From assembly GCA_002501205.1 (NCBI GenBank), contig DLRW01000010.1:1-64000 (forward strand): a stretch of DNA of 64,000 nucleotides, read 5' to 3'. The notes below the pieces were generated by a model. The model was not told the origin of the DNA. It was given only the letters and a program-made list of their open reading frames with translations, and did no database searches. Positions 1 to 10,200 of the stretch are shown here, piece after piece. The DNA comes from Flavobacteriales bacterium UBA7878. GTDB lineage: Bacteria; Bacteroidota; Bacteroidia; Flavobacteriales; Schleiferiaceae. The translations under genes were made by a program, and so were the position numbers. The first letter of the stretch is position 1. Each line of letters begins with the position of its first letter.

Positions 1-1173
1 GTTGATAGAAGAAATTATGGTGCATACGAAGTGATGACACCGGATGGTTTATTTATAGGTCTCGGATGGGGGATGATAGATGGATCTAGTATCAATTTCT
101 TATCCGATGAGAAGTATAGTGCAATGCTCTATCAGGATATGCACTACGTGGAACACCCAGACTATGCTGGTTGGCCTAGTCCATTGGTTTATGTAGATAA
201 CACCAGTTATTTTGATTACAATGGTGATGGTAAGGTAAGTGATGCTGAAAAGGCAATTGGAGTTATTGATGTGGCTATGACAATTTTTGATATTGTCACC
301 TTTCCTTCAGGAGAGGGAGTGGCTTTCCATCAAGGCTTAAAGCAAGGTGCCAAGAAAATAGGAAAGGAAGTTGCTGAAGAGGTAGCGGAAGAAGCGGTTG
401 AAAGAGGGACAAAAATTGTATTCAAATGTTCTGATGATGTCGCTGAGTTTGCAGGGAAGGGATACTGCTTTACGAAAGGGACCTTGGTGCTATCAAATAA
501 TGGACTTATTGCCATTGAGAATATTGTGGTTGGAGATTCTGTATTTTCCTTTAGTGAATTAGAGAATGAGGTGAGAATGAAGTCTGTACAAGAGCTTTTT
601 ATTCGTCAAACTGATGAGCTTTGTGTGATTTACACCAATCGCAAGGATTCGATTTTAACAACTAAAGAGCATCCTTTTTATGTAGGAAATTCTTGGAAAA
701 ACGCATCTGATATAGACTATGGAGATACTTTGACAACATTTAAAGATGAAATAACTACTGTGACTCATGTTCAGTTTATTGATTCAACTGTTACAGTATA
801 TAATTTTGCGGTAGAAGAATTTCATTCTTATTATATCTCTCAAAGTTTAATTTTAGTTCATAATACTTGTAAGATTGATCTTCCATCAACCAAAGGCGCG
901 GATAAGGGATCAATAAGCGGTACAAAGAGTGCTTTGGAAAAGGCGAAAAAAGAAATTGGGTTAGAACCAACAGAAACCTTATCTAACAGAACGCAGGGTA
1001 AATTTGGAAGTCCACAGAGGGTGGAAGGGAAGAAAGGATATAGACTGGATCCTGCTCATCCCAATGCTAAACCAGGTTCACCCGAAGAGTATCCTCATAT
1101 AAACTTTTGGGATTATACCAATGGAAAACGAGGTAAAGGTGGTATTGAGGGGGCAATTCCAATATTTTTTTAA
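1..1173 (+). CDS. Polymorphic toxin, C-terminal part with HINT domain and toxin tip (5' end off window)
   Basis: The frame is open from base 1, so this is the last 390 residues of a longer protein, probably an RHS-type toxin like the one ending at 18023. Residues 1-155 hold an EF-hand-like segment (DYNGDGKVSDAEK) and an Ala/Glu/Lys-rich helix. Residues 156-290 form a HINT domain: it opens with Cys156 (CFTKGTLVL), has the TTKEHPFYV block and ends in VHN-T-C, the layout of pretoxin HINT domains that release toxin tips by self-cleavage. The last 100 residues are the toxin tip, with a basic and aromatic end (HINFWDY, GKRGKG, GAIPI) resembling small nuclease-type toxin modules. I cannot name the toxin family with certainty. 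An immunity-like gene starts 4 bases after the stop. Confidence 0.8.
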   Translation, partial: VDRRNYGAYEVMTPDGLFIGLGWGMIDGSSINFLSDEKYSAMLYQDMHYVEHPDYAGWPSPLVYVDNTSYFDYNGDGKVSDAEKAIGVIDVAMTIFDIVTFPSGEGVAFHQGLKQGAKKIGKEVAEEVAEEAVERGTKIVFKCSDDVAEFAGKGYCFTKGTLVLSNNGLIAIENIVVGDSVFSFSELENEVRMKSVQELFIRQTDELCVIYTNRKDSILTTKEHPFYVGNSWKNASDIDYGDTLTTFKDEITTVTHVQFIDSTVTVYNFAVEEFHSYYISQSLILVHNTCKIDLPSTKGADKGSISGTKSALEKAKKEIGLEPTETLSNRTQGKFGSPQRVEGKKGYRLDPAHPNAKPGSPEEYPHINFWDYTNGKRGKGGIEGAIPIFF

Positions 1174-1177
1174 CATT

Positions 1178-1606
1178 ATGGAAGATTTTAAAGTTGAAAT
1201 GTTTGAAGGCGAGTATAATAGGCCGTTTATTAAGTATATAAGTTTAACCAATGAACAATGTGCTTCTGTAGAGACTAAACTTCGCCAAGTTTTTTTAATT
1301 CCAAAAGATAGGGATATATTAAAATGGATAGAGGAGCGTAAAATCTATGAGGATGGTTTTAATGCTAAATTAGATAGTTTTAAATTGAAGAATTTCCTTG
1401 ATAAAATCTCAATTTGCCCCAAGTTAAAGGTGTACATTAACTGGAGTGATTTCAAAGATATTGATGTTTTAGATCTGGAAGATGTATTAAGGTATTTTTA
1501 TGATATATGGTTTCCTGGTATGGATGATATCGAGATTTTTGATGAAACCTTTAATTGGTTGGTTTCTATCCGTCATGATGGCGTAGTATCATATGTATTT
1601 AGGTAA
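1178..1606 (+). CDS. Probable immunity protein for the HINT toxin
   Basis: This gene encodes a 142-residue cytoplasmic protein with no signal peptide or membrane segment. The ATG at 1178 lies 4 bases after the toxin stop; a longer in-frame start at 1121 would overlap the toxin end and is less likely. The protein is rich in acidic and aromatic residues, with an acidic patch near the C terminus (DLEDVLRYFYDIWFPGMDD). That suits an inhibitor of a basic nuclease-like tip. I do not recognise a named family. The immunity role is inferred from position, size and composition, as is usual for polymorphic toxin loci. Confidence 0.6.
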   Translation: MEDFKVEMFEGEYNRPFIKYISLTNEQCASVETKLRQVFLIPKDRDILKWIEERKIYEDGFNAKLDSFKLKNFLDKISICPKLKVYINWSDFKDIDVLDLEDVLRYFYDIWFPGMDDIEIFDETFNWLVSIRHDGVVSYVFR

Positions 1607-1647
1607 TTTTTATTTTGACCTATAAATCAGGAATAAATGATAAGAAA

Positions 1648-4299
1648 ATGCAGGTAAAGTTTATAATAGTTCTTCTGCTATTTAATGTCGAATTATTGGT
1701 TTCCCAAAGCTTCAGCTTCAGCAAAGATGATTACAATTACCACCCAGGTCCCCATTTTAATTTTCAAGAAAACTTAGGGGGTATCTGTCGGGTGGCGGAT
1801 ATGGATAATGATGGCTTAGAGGATCTGGTGATTTTTGGTGAAAGAAGAAAAAATAGAAATGATGATTATTATGCGATAAGGATATATTTTCAAACAGCTA
1901 AGAAGGATCATTGGGAAGTAACTGAATTGGGTGTTTTTAATCCCTTAATAACACCGAATGCGGAAAACTCCATTTTAGAACTTGGGGATATTGATTTGGA
2001 TGGGGACTTGGATATTTTGGGTTTAAGTTCCGAAAGTGTTTTAGGAGGTATTGGAGTAAGCTTAAATTGGTATGAAAATATGGGCTCCCGTATTTTTATC
2101 AAGGATACTTTCTTTGGAGTGAATGGTCCGGAGCAGGCCTTTTTGATGGATATGGACAATGATGGGGATCTGGATATAACCTACACTACAAGTGATATTC
2201 AGAGCATGGGCTTATTCTTAAATGATGGAAGTGGTAGTTTTCAGGTAGATACCCTTAATAATTTCCCATATATGAGAGAAACTAGCCTTGCGGTTGGAGA
2301 TTTAGATGGTGATGATATTAAGGAAATACTTGTAGCCGGTAAATTTGGTACTAGCCGCGTGGATTCTTTGATTATTTATCAGGGTCATTCAAATGGGCAA
2401 TATGGTATCAGTCATTTACCCGCTTATAATCTGAAGGATCCTGGCGGATTTTTAGTAGATCTGGATTCAGATGGGGATTTGGACTATATAGTTCAAGGCA
2501 CAGTACAAGATCAGGTCGACCAGCACTTATGTCTTTATGTAAATAATGGGATAGGTTTTTTTAGCAAACAAATATTGTTTAGCGATCCTACTATTTTTAC
2601 TGGCTCCGGCCATAGAATAATCCAGGGCGAAAGATTGTTCTTTAGGGATATTGTAGGTGATTCCTTGCTGGATATTATTGATCTGAGCTCAAGATTTGGG
2701 CTTAGTCAGGTTTTTGAGAATAAAGGGAATAATGTATTTAGTTTAAATCCCAATCCGCCCTTTCCATTACATAGCGGATTTCTTGCCATGGCAGAAGGGG
2801 ATTTAGATAATGACGGCTCTGATGATCTTGTGCGAATTTCACAATTCAATTTTGGATCAGGTAATATTTGGGGGGATCTGGCAAAAATTGAGGTTTACAA
2901 ACGAAACTCAGCTGGTGACTGGACAGTAGGCGGACCCATTATTCAGAATGCACATAGTCGACTGGATGAGGGGATTGCTATTAAAGATATTAATGGTGAT
3001 GGCAATGAGGATTTATTAGTAAGCGGAGTGGGCTGGTTTGCACGACAGGGGACCTTTGCTTATCTCAATGATGGTCTGGGGAATTTTCATGTTTCTAATG
3101 ATTCTATTCTGAATCTCGATTCGCATATTCTGGCGAATAAATTTGTAGATATTGATTCTGATGGCGATATAGATATCTTTCGCTACAGTGGATATCCATT
3201 TCCAAACCAGATTGTGGAAATCTTTGAGAATGATGGTGCCGGAAATTTCACCTTATCTCCTAAGCCTGTTCCGCAGGTAGGATTTGATCTTGTTAGAAGT
3301 TTTTGTGTCCAGGACTTTAATGGAGACTCCTATATGGACCTTGCTTATTTTGGGACAGATATGGATATTTATCTCAATGATGGTAATCAAAACTTTCAAT
3401 TGGACACTACAGCTCTGGCATTAGACTTTTACTATGCTCTTAGTGATGATTATGATCAGGATGGTGATAATGATATTTTGGCTCAAACCTATCAGGGACT
3501 GGAATTATATGAAAACAATGGCTCGGCAAGATTTACGCGTAGTTTGATACGGGCTGTTAATTCAAATACTATCAAGTTTCGCACAAAAGTGGGGGACTTG
3601 AATCACGATGGATTTAAGGATTTGGTTTTCGTGAAAAACCCCGATAAGTCGGGAGCTTTAACCGGAATTGAAATTTTTGAAAATAATAAAGATGGAACTT
3701 TTAGCCAGGTGCCTTTTCAGCTTAGTGGCTATGAGTTTATTTCTGCCCATATTTTTGATGCAGACAATAATGGAAACAATGAATTGCTGATCATGGCACA
3801 AAGGGAATCTGATGAGCAGAAATTAAGATCCTTCTATTCTTTCGATTCTACTTTTTCTTTTGTGAGTACCCCGGATACCAGTTTGGAATTTATGAGGTTG
3901 GCCGAGTCAGACTGGACCAATGACCCTAGCTATGCCAGTGCAGATTTAGACAGTGATGGGGACGAAGATCTTGTTATGGCTGGATATACCACATTTGGGA
4001 AAAGAACATTTTTCTACCGGAATAATGCTTTAGGTGGAGTAGGGGTTAAGGAATTGCAATCATTTTCAAATCTACATATTGAACTCTACCCTAATCCCAA
4101 TTCTGGACAATTTAGACTGAGGACCTTCTCAGACCAACCGCAACAATTTAGGCTCTTTAATCTTCAGGGTCAATTACTAAGGGACTTTACTAGTATGGAT
4201 GACGAGCTCTTGCAGTTTAATTTAAATCCAGGCCTTTATTTTATGACTACAACAAAAAACGGGGTGAAGCAGAGCTTAATGTTCTGGGTTGAAAATTGA
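1648..4299 (+). CDS. FG-GAP/VCBS-repeat T9SS surface protein (copy 1)
   Basis: The 883-residue protein starts at the ATG at 1648, directly before a hydrophobic signal peptide (MQVKFIIVLLLFNVELLVSQ). An in-frame TTG at 1615 only adds a polar leader. About 13 calcium-binding loops of the type DxDxDGxxD (for example DMDNDGDLD, DLDSDGDED) are spaced through residues 40-790, typical of integrin-like FG-GAP/VCBS beta-propellers. Residues about 808-883 are a type A T9SS sorting domain (ELYPNPNSGQF, then FNLQGQLL, ending in GLYFMTTTKNG), so the protein should be exported and fixed at the cell surface. It lies 41 bases after the immunity gene. A paralogue follows, and a truncated relative sits at 19204-19700. 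The ligand is unknown. Confidence 0.85.
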   Translation: MQVKFIIVLLLFNVELLVSQSFSFSKDDYNYHPGPHFNFQENLGGICRVADMDNDGLEDLVIFGERRKNRNDDYYAIRIYFQTAKKDHWEVTELGVFNPLITPNAENSILELGDIDLDGDLDILGLSSESVLGGIGVSLNWYENMGSRIFIKDTFFGVNGPEQAFLMDMDNDGDLDITYTTSDIQSMGLFLNDGSGSFQVDTLNNFPYMRETSLAVGDLDGDDIKEILVAGKFGTSRVDSLIIYQGHSNGQYGISHLPAYNLKDPGGFLVDLDSDGDLDYIVQGTVQDQVDQHLCLYVNNGIGFFSKQILFSDPTIFTGSGHRIIQGERLFFRDIVGDSLLDIIDLSSRFGLSQVFENKGNNVFSLNPNPPFPLHSGFLAMAEGDLDNDGSDDLVRISQFNFGSGNIWGDLAKIEVYKRNSAGDWTVGGPIIQNAHSRLDEGIAIKDINGDGNEDLLVSGVGWFARQGTFAYLNDGLGNFHVSNDSILNLDSHILANKFVDIDSDGDIDIFRYSGYPFPNQIVEIFENDGAGNFTLSPKPVPQVGFDLVRSFCVQDFNGDSYMDLAYFGTDMDIYLNDGNQNFQLDTTALALDFYYALSDDYDQDGDNDILAQTYQGLELYENNGSARFTRSLIRAVNSNTIKFRTKVGDLNHDGFKDLVFVKNPDKSGALTGIEIFENNKDGTFSQVPFQLSGYEFISAHIFDADNNGNNELLIMAQRESDEQKLRSFYSFDSTFSFVSTPDTSLEFMRLAESDWTNDPSYASADLDSDGDEDLVMAGYTTFGKRTFFYRNNALGGVGVKELQSFSNLHIELYPNPNSGQFRLRTFSDQPQQFRLFNLQGQLLRDFTSMDDELLQFNLNPGLYFMTTTKNGVKQSLMFWVEN

Positions 4300-4412
4300 G
4301 GACTGTTCTGGTACTGAAGGAGAATAAAGGTCTTTTTTATTTAGACATAATTAAATCAAATTCTGAAATAGGAATTGTTAAAACCGCTCCAATGTTATTT
4401 TCTGGTCCTTAT

Positions 4413-7109
4413 ATGTCGTCTTTACTTACCAGGCAACGACTAGTTGCCTTACTATTTCTTATTTGCTTAAATCTTGGCTTATACTCACAGCCCTACACCA
4501 TGGCTATTGATGAAGAATCTGTATCCTATGGTCCCCACATGGAATTTGTGCAGCCCTTATTTGGTGTGCAGCGCCTGGCAGATTTAAACAATGATGGCTT
4601 GGATGATCTCTTAATTATGGGAAGGAAGCTTTATTATACAAGTTCTCCCGAATACCATATATCCTTTGATGTTTACTTAAGAGATAGTGCCGGGCATTTT
4701 AAAGAACCTCAGCATGTAATTGAGAACTTCGCGAGACTTTACTGGCCGAGCTCGGATGAGGAGCCCATTATGGAGATTGGGGATATTGATAGTGATGGTG
4801 ATTTGGATGTTTTAACCTACAGTCCGCGCCAAGCTAATCAAGTCTACTCTTTTCTGGCATTTTACGTAAATGATGGAACAGGCCATTTAAGTCTTGATAC
4901 CAGTCAGATTTTCACTAATGTCAAGTTTGCTGATTTGGGAGATGTGGATAATGATGGAGCTTCGGATGTATTAATATTGGATAAAACCTATCATGTTCAT
5001 TTATATCGAAATGATGGAACGGCTCAATTTACTCTTGATACAATAAATACATTTGGTCGTATAAAAGGACCATTGTCTTTTCAGGATCTCAATGGAGATG
5101 GCCTGGAAGATATTTATCATTTAGGGGTTTGGCTGGAAGGAGGTCCCTCAGGAGACACCAATATTATTTATTTAAGTCAGCCCAACGGAAGCTTTAATAC
5201 GTCCAGTATTAATAATTTAAAGCCTGACTTTGGCAGTAACACAATACCGGTATATAAGTTTATGAATCTGGATACAGATAATGATCTGGATTACTTGACG
5301 GTTTATAATGAGCTATTTACAGGGTTAGTAATAGAATATTATGAGAATAATGGCTTCGGTTATTTCAGTAAAAAACCCGGTAGGATTGTAATGCCTCATT
5401 TATTTGCTGGCGGCATGAAGCCTGAAACTTTTGGCTTTAGTTTGCAAGCTGCAGACTTTGTTGGGGATTCTAAACACGATTTATTAGTTACCGGTAAGGC
5501 CGTTATTTTTTCAGACACTGCTAAGCCTAAATTATTCGAGAATAAAGGCTGGGGAGATCTAAGAGAAGTGTTGGAGACACCTTTTAGCGCCTACGAATCC
5601 TATAGAACCGCTATGGGGGATGTAAATGGTGATGGAAGACAAGATATAGTGCATGTTGCAGAATTTGACAATCAAGTATCCAGAAGGAGTGATGATAACT
5701 ATGAAATAGATTTGTACCTGGGAGACCCTAATGGGGGACTGAATAAAGCTGGATATCCTTTTCACAATATTTGCAAGGCAAAAATGGAGTCGATAGATAT
5801 TGACATGGATGGTGATTTGGATTTAGTGGTGAGTGGCAAATATTCAGACTTTTTAGACTCCATGCGTGTATTTCTTAATAACGGCTTGGGAGCTTTTAGC
5901 CCGTCTCCAGATCCCCTCTTACATTTAAGAGCTGAAAATTTAAGTTTTGCAATTGGTGATTTAGACAACGATGGCGATCCGGATATTTTAAGAGTTTCCC
6001 AGAACAAGCAAGGCAATTTTAAAACCGAATGGTTGCAAAATGATGGTGCTGGTAGTTTTTCAGTTTTTCAAGGAAATTACCCCGCTTTTTTCTCAAAAAC
6101 ATCTTTGTTATTGGAAGATCTTGATGGCAATGGTCATTTAGATCTCCTAGTAAATAGCATAATGGGATTGAATGGAGAGAATTATCATTTATTCCTTAAT
6201 TCAGGATCTATGACTTTTTACCAAGATAGCACCTGGAAAAGGCCTATTCCGGATTTTATAAGAAGTGTAGATATGGACAATGATGGAGATAAAGATATTC
6301 TTTACTCCCAATGGTCGGCACTATATGAATTAGTAAATAATGGATCGGGAAGGTTCGATACATTAATTGGTATTCAGCCTATACACTATAACAGTTATTC
6401 TACCTATGCAGATTTTATATTAGAAGATATTAATCAGGATTCTTTGATCGATGTTCTGTATTTGGGGCATCCTGCGGATGGTGGCACGGTTACCTATCGT
6501 AACAAAGGCAACAATAATTTTAGCATTGTACCGGATAGCATTACTGACTTTGCCAGAGCATCAGGGACTTTTATCGATATTGATCAGGATAGTGTAAAAG
6601 AGCTCGTTGTAAGTGGGGTTAATTTTCGATTTGCCGATTATCAGCCTTACTCGGAAATTTATGAAGTAGATACAAATTTCAATTTCACATTGGTTTCTGA
6701 TTCAATTCTTTATACAGTAGCCTATGGAGCATTTGTGAGCGGGGATTTTGATTCAGACGGAGATGAAGATTTAATTTATTCAGGCATTAATCCTGAGTTC
6801 TCTCGTTCCTTTTATTATTATCGAAACACGCTGTTTTCCGGTTTATCCGTGCCAACTTTTACTTCTGCACCAAAGGATAAAGAGCTGATAGCTGTTTACC
6901 CGAATCCCAGCAGAGGGACTTTAACAGTTCAATTACCACCTCAGAAATTAGGGGATATTCGAATCTATAATTTACAAGGACAGTTGAAGTACCAAAAACA
7001 AGCAGTAAATTATATGCATGAAGAAATTCATTTTCCAGACGGTATTTATATAGTGCAAGTCGAGCTAGATGGAAAGATGGAGTCATTTAAGCTTTGGTTT
7101 GTGAATTAA
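4413..7109 (+). CDS. FG-GAP/VCBS-repeat T9SS surface protein (copy 2)
   Basis: This 898-residue paralogue of the preceding gene lies in tandem with it. The ATG at 4413 begins a signal peptide (MSSLLTRQRLVALLFLICLN) ending near LYSQ. The open frame reaches back to 4296, but that leader is not signal-like. About 14 DxDxDGxxD-type loops (DIDSDGDLD, DVNGDGRQD, DIDMDGDLD) cover residues 50-810. Some have lost acidic residues (DFVGDSKHD), so not every blade is likely to bind calcium. Residues about 825-898 are the T9SS sorting domain (AVYPNPSRGTL, NLQGQLKY, IVQVELDGKMESF). Domain layout and C terminus match copy 1, which indicates an old tandem duplication. Confidence 0.85.
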   Translation: MSSLLTRQRLVALLFLICLNLGLYSQPYTMAIDEESVSYGPHMEFVQPLFGVQRLADLNNDGLDDLLIMGRKLYYTSSPEYHISFDVYLRDSAGHFKEPQHVIENFARLYWPSSDEEPIMEIGDIDSDGDLDVLTYSPRQANQVYSFLAFYVNDGTGHLSLDTSQIFTNVKFADLGDVDNDGASDVLILDKTYHVHLYRNDGTAQFTLDTINTFGRIKGPLSFQDLNGDGLEDIYHLGVWLEGGPSGDTNIIYLSQPNGSFNTSSINNLKPDFGSNTIPVYKFMNLDTDNDLDYLTVYNELFTGLVIEYYENNGFGYFSKKPGRIVMPHLFAGGMKPETFGFSLQAADFVGDSKHDLLVTGKAVIFSDTAKPKLFENKGWGDLREVLETPFSAYESYRTAMGDVNGDGRQDIVHVAEFDNQVSRRSDDNYEIDLYLGDPNGGLNKAGYPFHNICKAKMESIDIDMDGDLDLVVSGKYSDFLDSMRVFLNNGLGAFSPSPDPLLHLRAENLSFAIGDLDNDGDPDILRVSQNKQGNFKTEWLQNDGAGSFSVFQGNYPAFFSKTSLLLEDLDGNGHLDLLVNSIMGLNGENYHLFLNSGSMTFYQDSTWKRPIPDFIRSVDMDNDGDKDILYSQWSALYELVNNGSGRFDTLIGIQPIHYNSYSTYADFILEDINQDSLIDVLYLGHPADGGTVTYRNKGNNNFSIVPDSITDFARASGTFIDIDQDSVKELVVSGVNFRFADYQPYSEIYEVDTNFNFTLVSDSILYTVAYGAFVSGDFDSDGDEDLIYSGINPEFSRSFYYYRNTLFSGLSVPTFTSAPKDKELIAVYPNPSRGTLTVQLPPQKLGDIRIYNLQGQLKYQKQAVNYMHEEIHFPDGIYIVQVELDGKMESFKLWFVN

Positions 7110-7237
7110 AAGGAGTTGTGATCATAGTGCATAATATCATTGCTATCTGATTGCCAATCAGCGTTTTTCCATTTATTTGATTTTTAGCCTTGCCCCAGGC
7201 CGCAAGTCGGGCTAGATTCGAAGAAATTTTTTCTTTG

Positions 7238-10200
7238 ATGAAAACCCGATTAATTCATAGCCTGATTTTCACGCTATCACTTTTCACCACTATTCAGGCG
7301 CAGGACCGCTATGCACCATTTGAAAAAATGGTGAGTACTTCTAATGGGCAATTCTCTTTGTCGGTTCCCATTGGCAGTGTTAGTTCTGTATCCGGCCAGT
7401 CTTATTCTATTGGAATTCCCTACTCAGGTAATGTTCAAATGAACCAACCCGCCTCCATGGTTGGATTGGGTTGGAATTTTGATGTAGGAACAATTAGAAG
7501 AACGATAATGACTTGCCCAGATGATCATAGTGATTATTTGGAAACTAAGCGAAGTTTGGTTTTGCCATTAGGTACTGAGGTCTCTGGTTCAGAAGAAAAT
7601 TTGGTACGGGCAGGATCAATGTACAGTCAGTCAGTTAATGGTACCAGCGTTTATTCAGATGCGACCTATGTGCCCAGTTTAACAGGTCAAGGGCAAGGCC
7701 TTGTACAAGATTTTGATCAGTTTTATTTTACAGGCAATGGCCTGTCAGGGACTTTTAGCTTAGATTATTATCCTTCCATTCTTAATGTGGAAAATGGAAA
7801 TCTAACTAATGAAAATCCAATTCAGTTAATGCCTTCTCCTTATGAGGCAGAAATTAATCAAGTTCAAAGAGAATTTAGTCCATTAAGACAAATGGATAGT
7901 GAGGGACAAGCGACTATTCCTTTTCAAAACCCCTGGTTATTAGTTCTGAGTAATGATCCAACTGGAAATGTGTATATACGCCAGTACACCAAGGATGCTG
8001 TGACCAATCAAAACACAGATGATACCCCTGGGTTCATTAGGTATTCTGGTATAAGTGATTATGTTTCAGGGAATTTAGCTTCCTTGGGTAGTGAAGAGAT
8101 TGTGGCTTTTACAGCGGTAACACCGGACGGAATGCAGTACCACTATTCATTACCCGTACTACAACTTCAAAGTATTACTAATCTTTATGATATAGATGCG
8201 GGAACTGTTCAAAACGCAAGCTATGATGAGATCGTAAGTACAAAAATTGCAGACTATGTAGTTACCGAATGGAAATTAACCGCTATTACAGGGCCTAATT
8301 ATCGAGATTTGAATAGTAACGGTATTGTTGATGATGGGGATGATGGACACTGGGTAGTATTTAGCTATTCCCATTGGGGAGATCTTTACAGCCGCTTTCC
8401 CTACTATGGTCTTCACTATAATCCTGGCCCCAATGAAGATGAGCTTAAGGACCTTGAAGAGGTTCAATTGAATCAATTGGGGGTTTTGTCCTTAAGTAAG
8501 GAAGAGCGCTATTACATTGAAAAAATTGAAACCGACCGCGAGGTCATGGTCTTTTATAAGGATTATAGAGACGATGAATATAGTTTGAGTAGCGCTAATG
8601 AAGCAATTCCAAATTTTTATTTGAAACGTGTGGCAAAATACCATAAAGATGGCCAGTTGTCTTTAAATTTAAATGCATCATCTCATCCCAGTCCCAATTC
8701 CATTTTTGCAACTCCTCCTTCAACCAGTGGTGTATATTTTGAATCGGACTATTTTGGTACTGAATCTCAGCTATTAGGGAGCATAGAGTTTGTATATGAT
8801 TATTCATTGCAGCCGGAATACGATGGGAATATTAATAATTACCATTCCGGGTCAAAAAACTATCTCAGCTCCGGTGAGGATCTAAGCCTTATTGAACTGA
8901 TAGATCGGAAGTCCAGTTTAAACTCAGGGGGGAAATTAACCTTGTTAAATGTCATTTATCATGATCATCTTGATCAAGAATTGGAAAGATACACTTTTGG
9001 ATATTCCTCCCTTAATCCAACTTTTCAAGTTAATAATCATGATCAGAATGGGAATTACGTTGATTTGTCTGCTGCACCTGGGCTTCGAATGCGTAACCTA
9101 AATACAAGCCAGGATAACCAGTCCCATAATTGGTTAATAGATGAAATAACCTTGCCTTCGGATGTCCATGTAGAAGTCGAATATGAAGAAGCACTGTATC
9201 GGTATACCATTCAAGGTTTAACGGAGTCCTGGGAGAATTACATTCCGGTATATTTTGATCATCCGAATGAAAAAGCTTACTTATTATCTGATGATCACAA
9301 AAAAATATTCTACAATAATTCAGGAATTGCCAGAACGGTTAGGGGTCACTTCTATCATAAAAATGCACTAGCTACCAGTAATTACAGTGGAAATGTTCAT
9401 GATGTTCATCATATAAAATCCGTAAGAGTTACGAATATCAATAGTACAGGATTAGGTTTTGATAGCCAGGGTGTAAGCACAGGGAAAGGAATTTCATATG
9501 CAGGGAGCTCCACAAGAGAAGTAGGCTTTATTGGTGGAACGGTCTTATATAATCCGGCTGGTACTTCTGACTATACCACTGGGCCATGGTACTATATTGA
9601 TGATGTCTATTTGAGTTTTGTAGATGAGTATTACAGAACTGGAATAAGTAGGGTCAAAGAATTAAGAGTGAAAAAGGATATTAATGCTCAAGATTATGCC
9701 AAATTGGAGTATGAATATCTTGTTCCTAGGGCCAGCCTTAAAAAATTTGAAACTGTTTACCTGGGAGCAAAAAGAGGGGTGAGTTTTGGGAGTAATTTTA
9801 ATAACCACAACAGTTCCGATAGAGGAGTTCTGTATGAGCAAGTTGTTTTAAAGAAGATTGATAAGAATTCAAATTTGATAAGCACGGCCAAATTCCATTT
9901 TGATTTACAACGAGAGGTTGACGTGAGATCTGAAGTTAGCCTTAAAGAGTTAGGCAAGTGTTATTTACCATTTTATTGGCTAAATTATAGTCCTGCAGCT
10001 TTTTACAAGTTTACCAGAGAAAACCCAATTGTTTCTACAAGGAGTTATCAAGGGCCTTTTACTAATTATCCCAAGAGTTGGGCCGAATTAGCACCTCGTA
10101 TTATGGTGGATGCATTTAATTATTATTTACAAAACTATTATCAGTATAACAATTTAAATCCATCAGACTCTGATGTGGTAGAGAATCATCTTCCAACCAC

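Noticed and set aside
466..870. HINT domain read as an intein
   Set aside because: There is no homing endonuclease, and the flanks are not a conserved host protein. The position directly before a toxin tip fits a pretoxin HINT domain.
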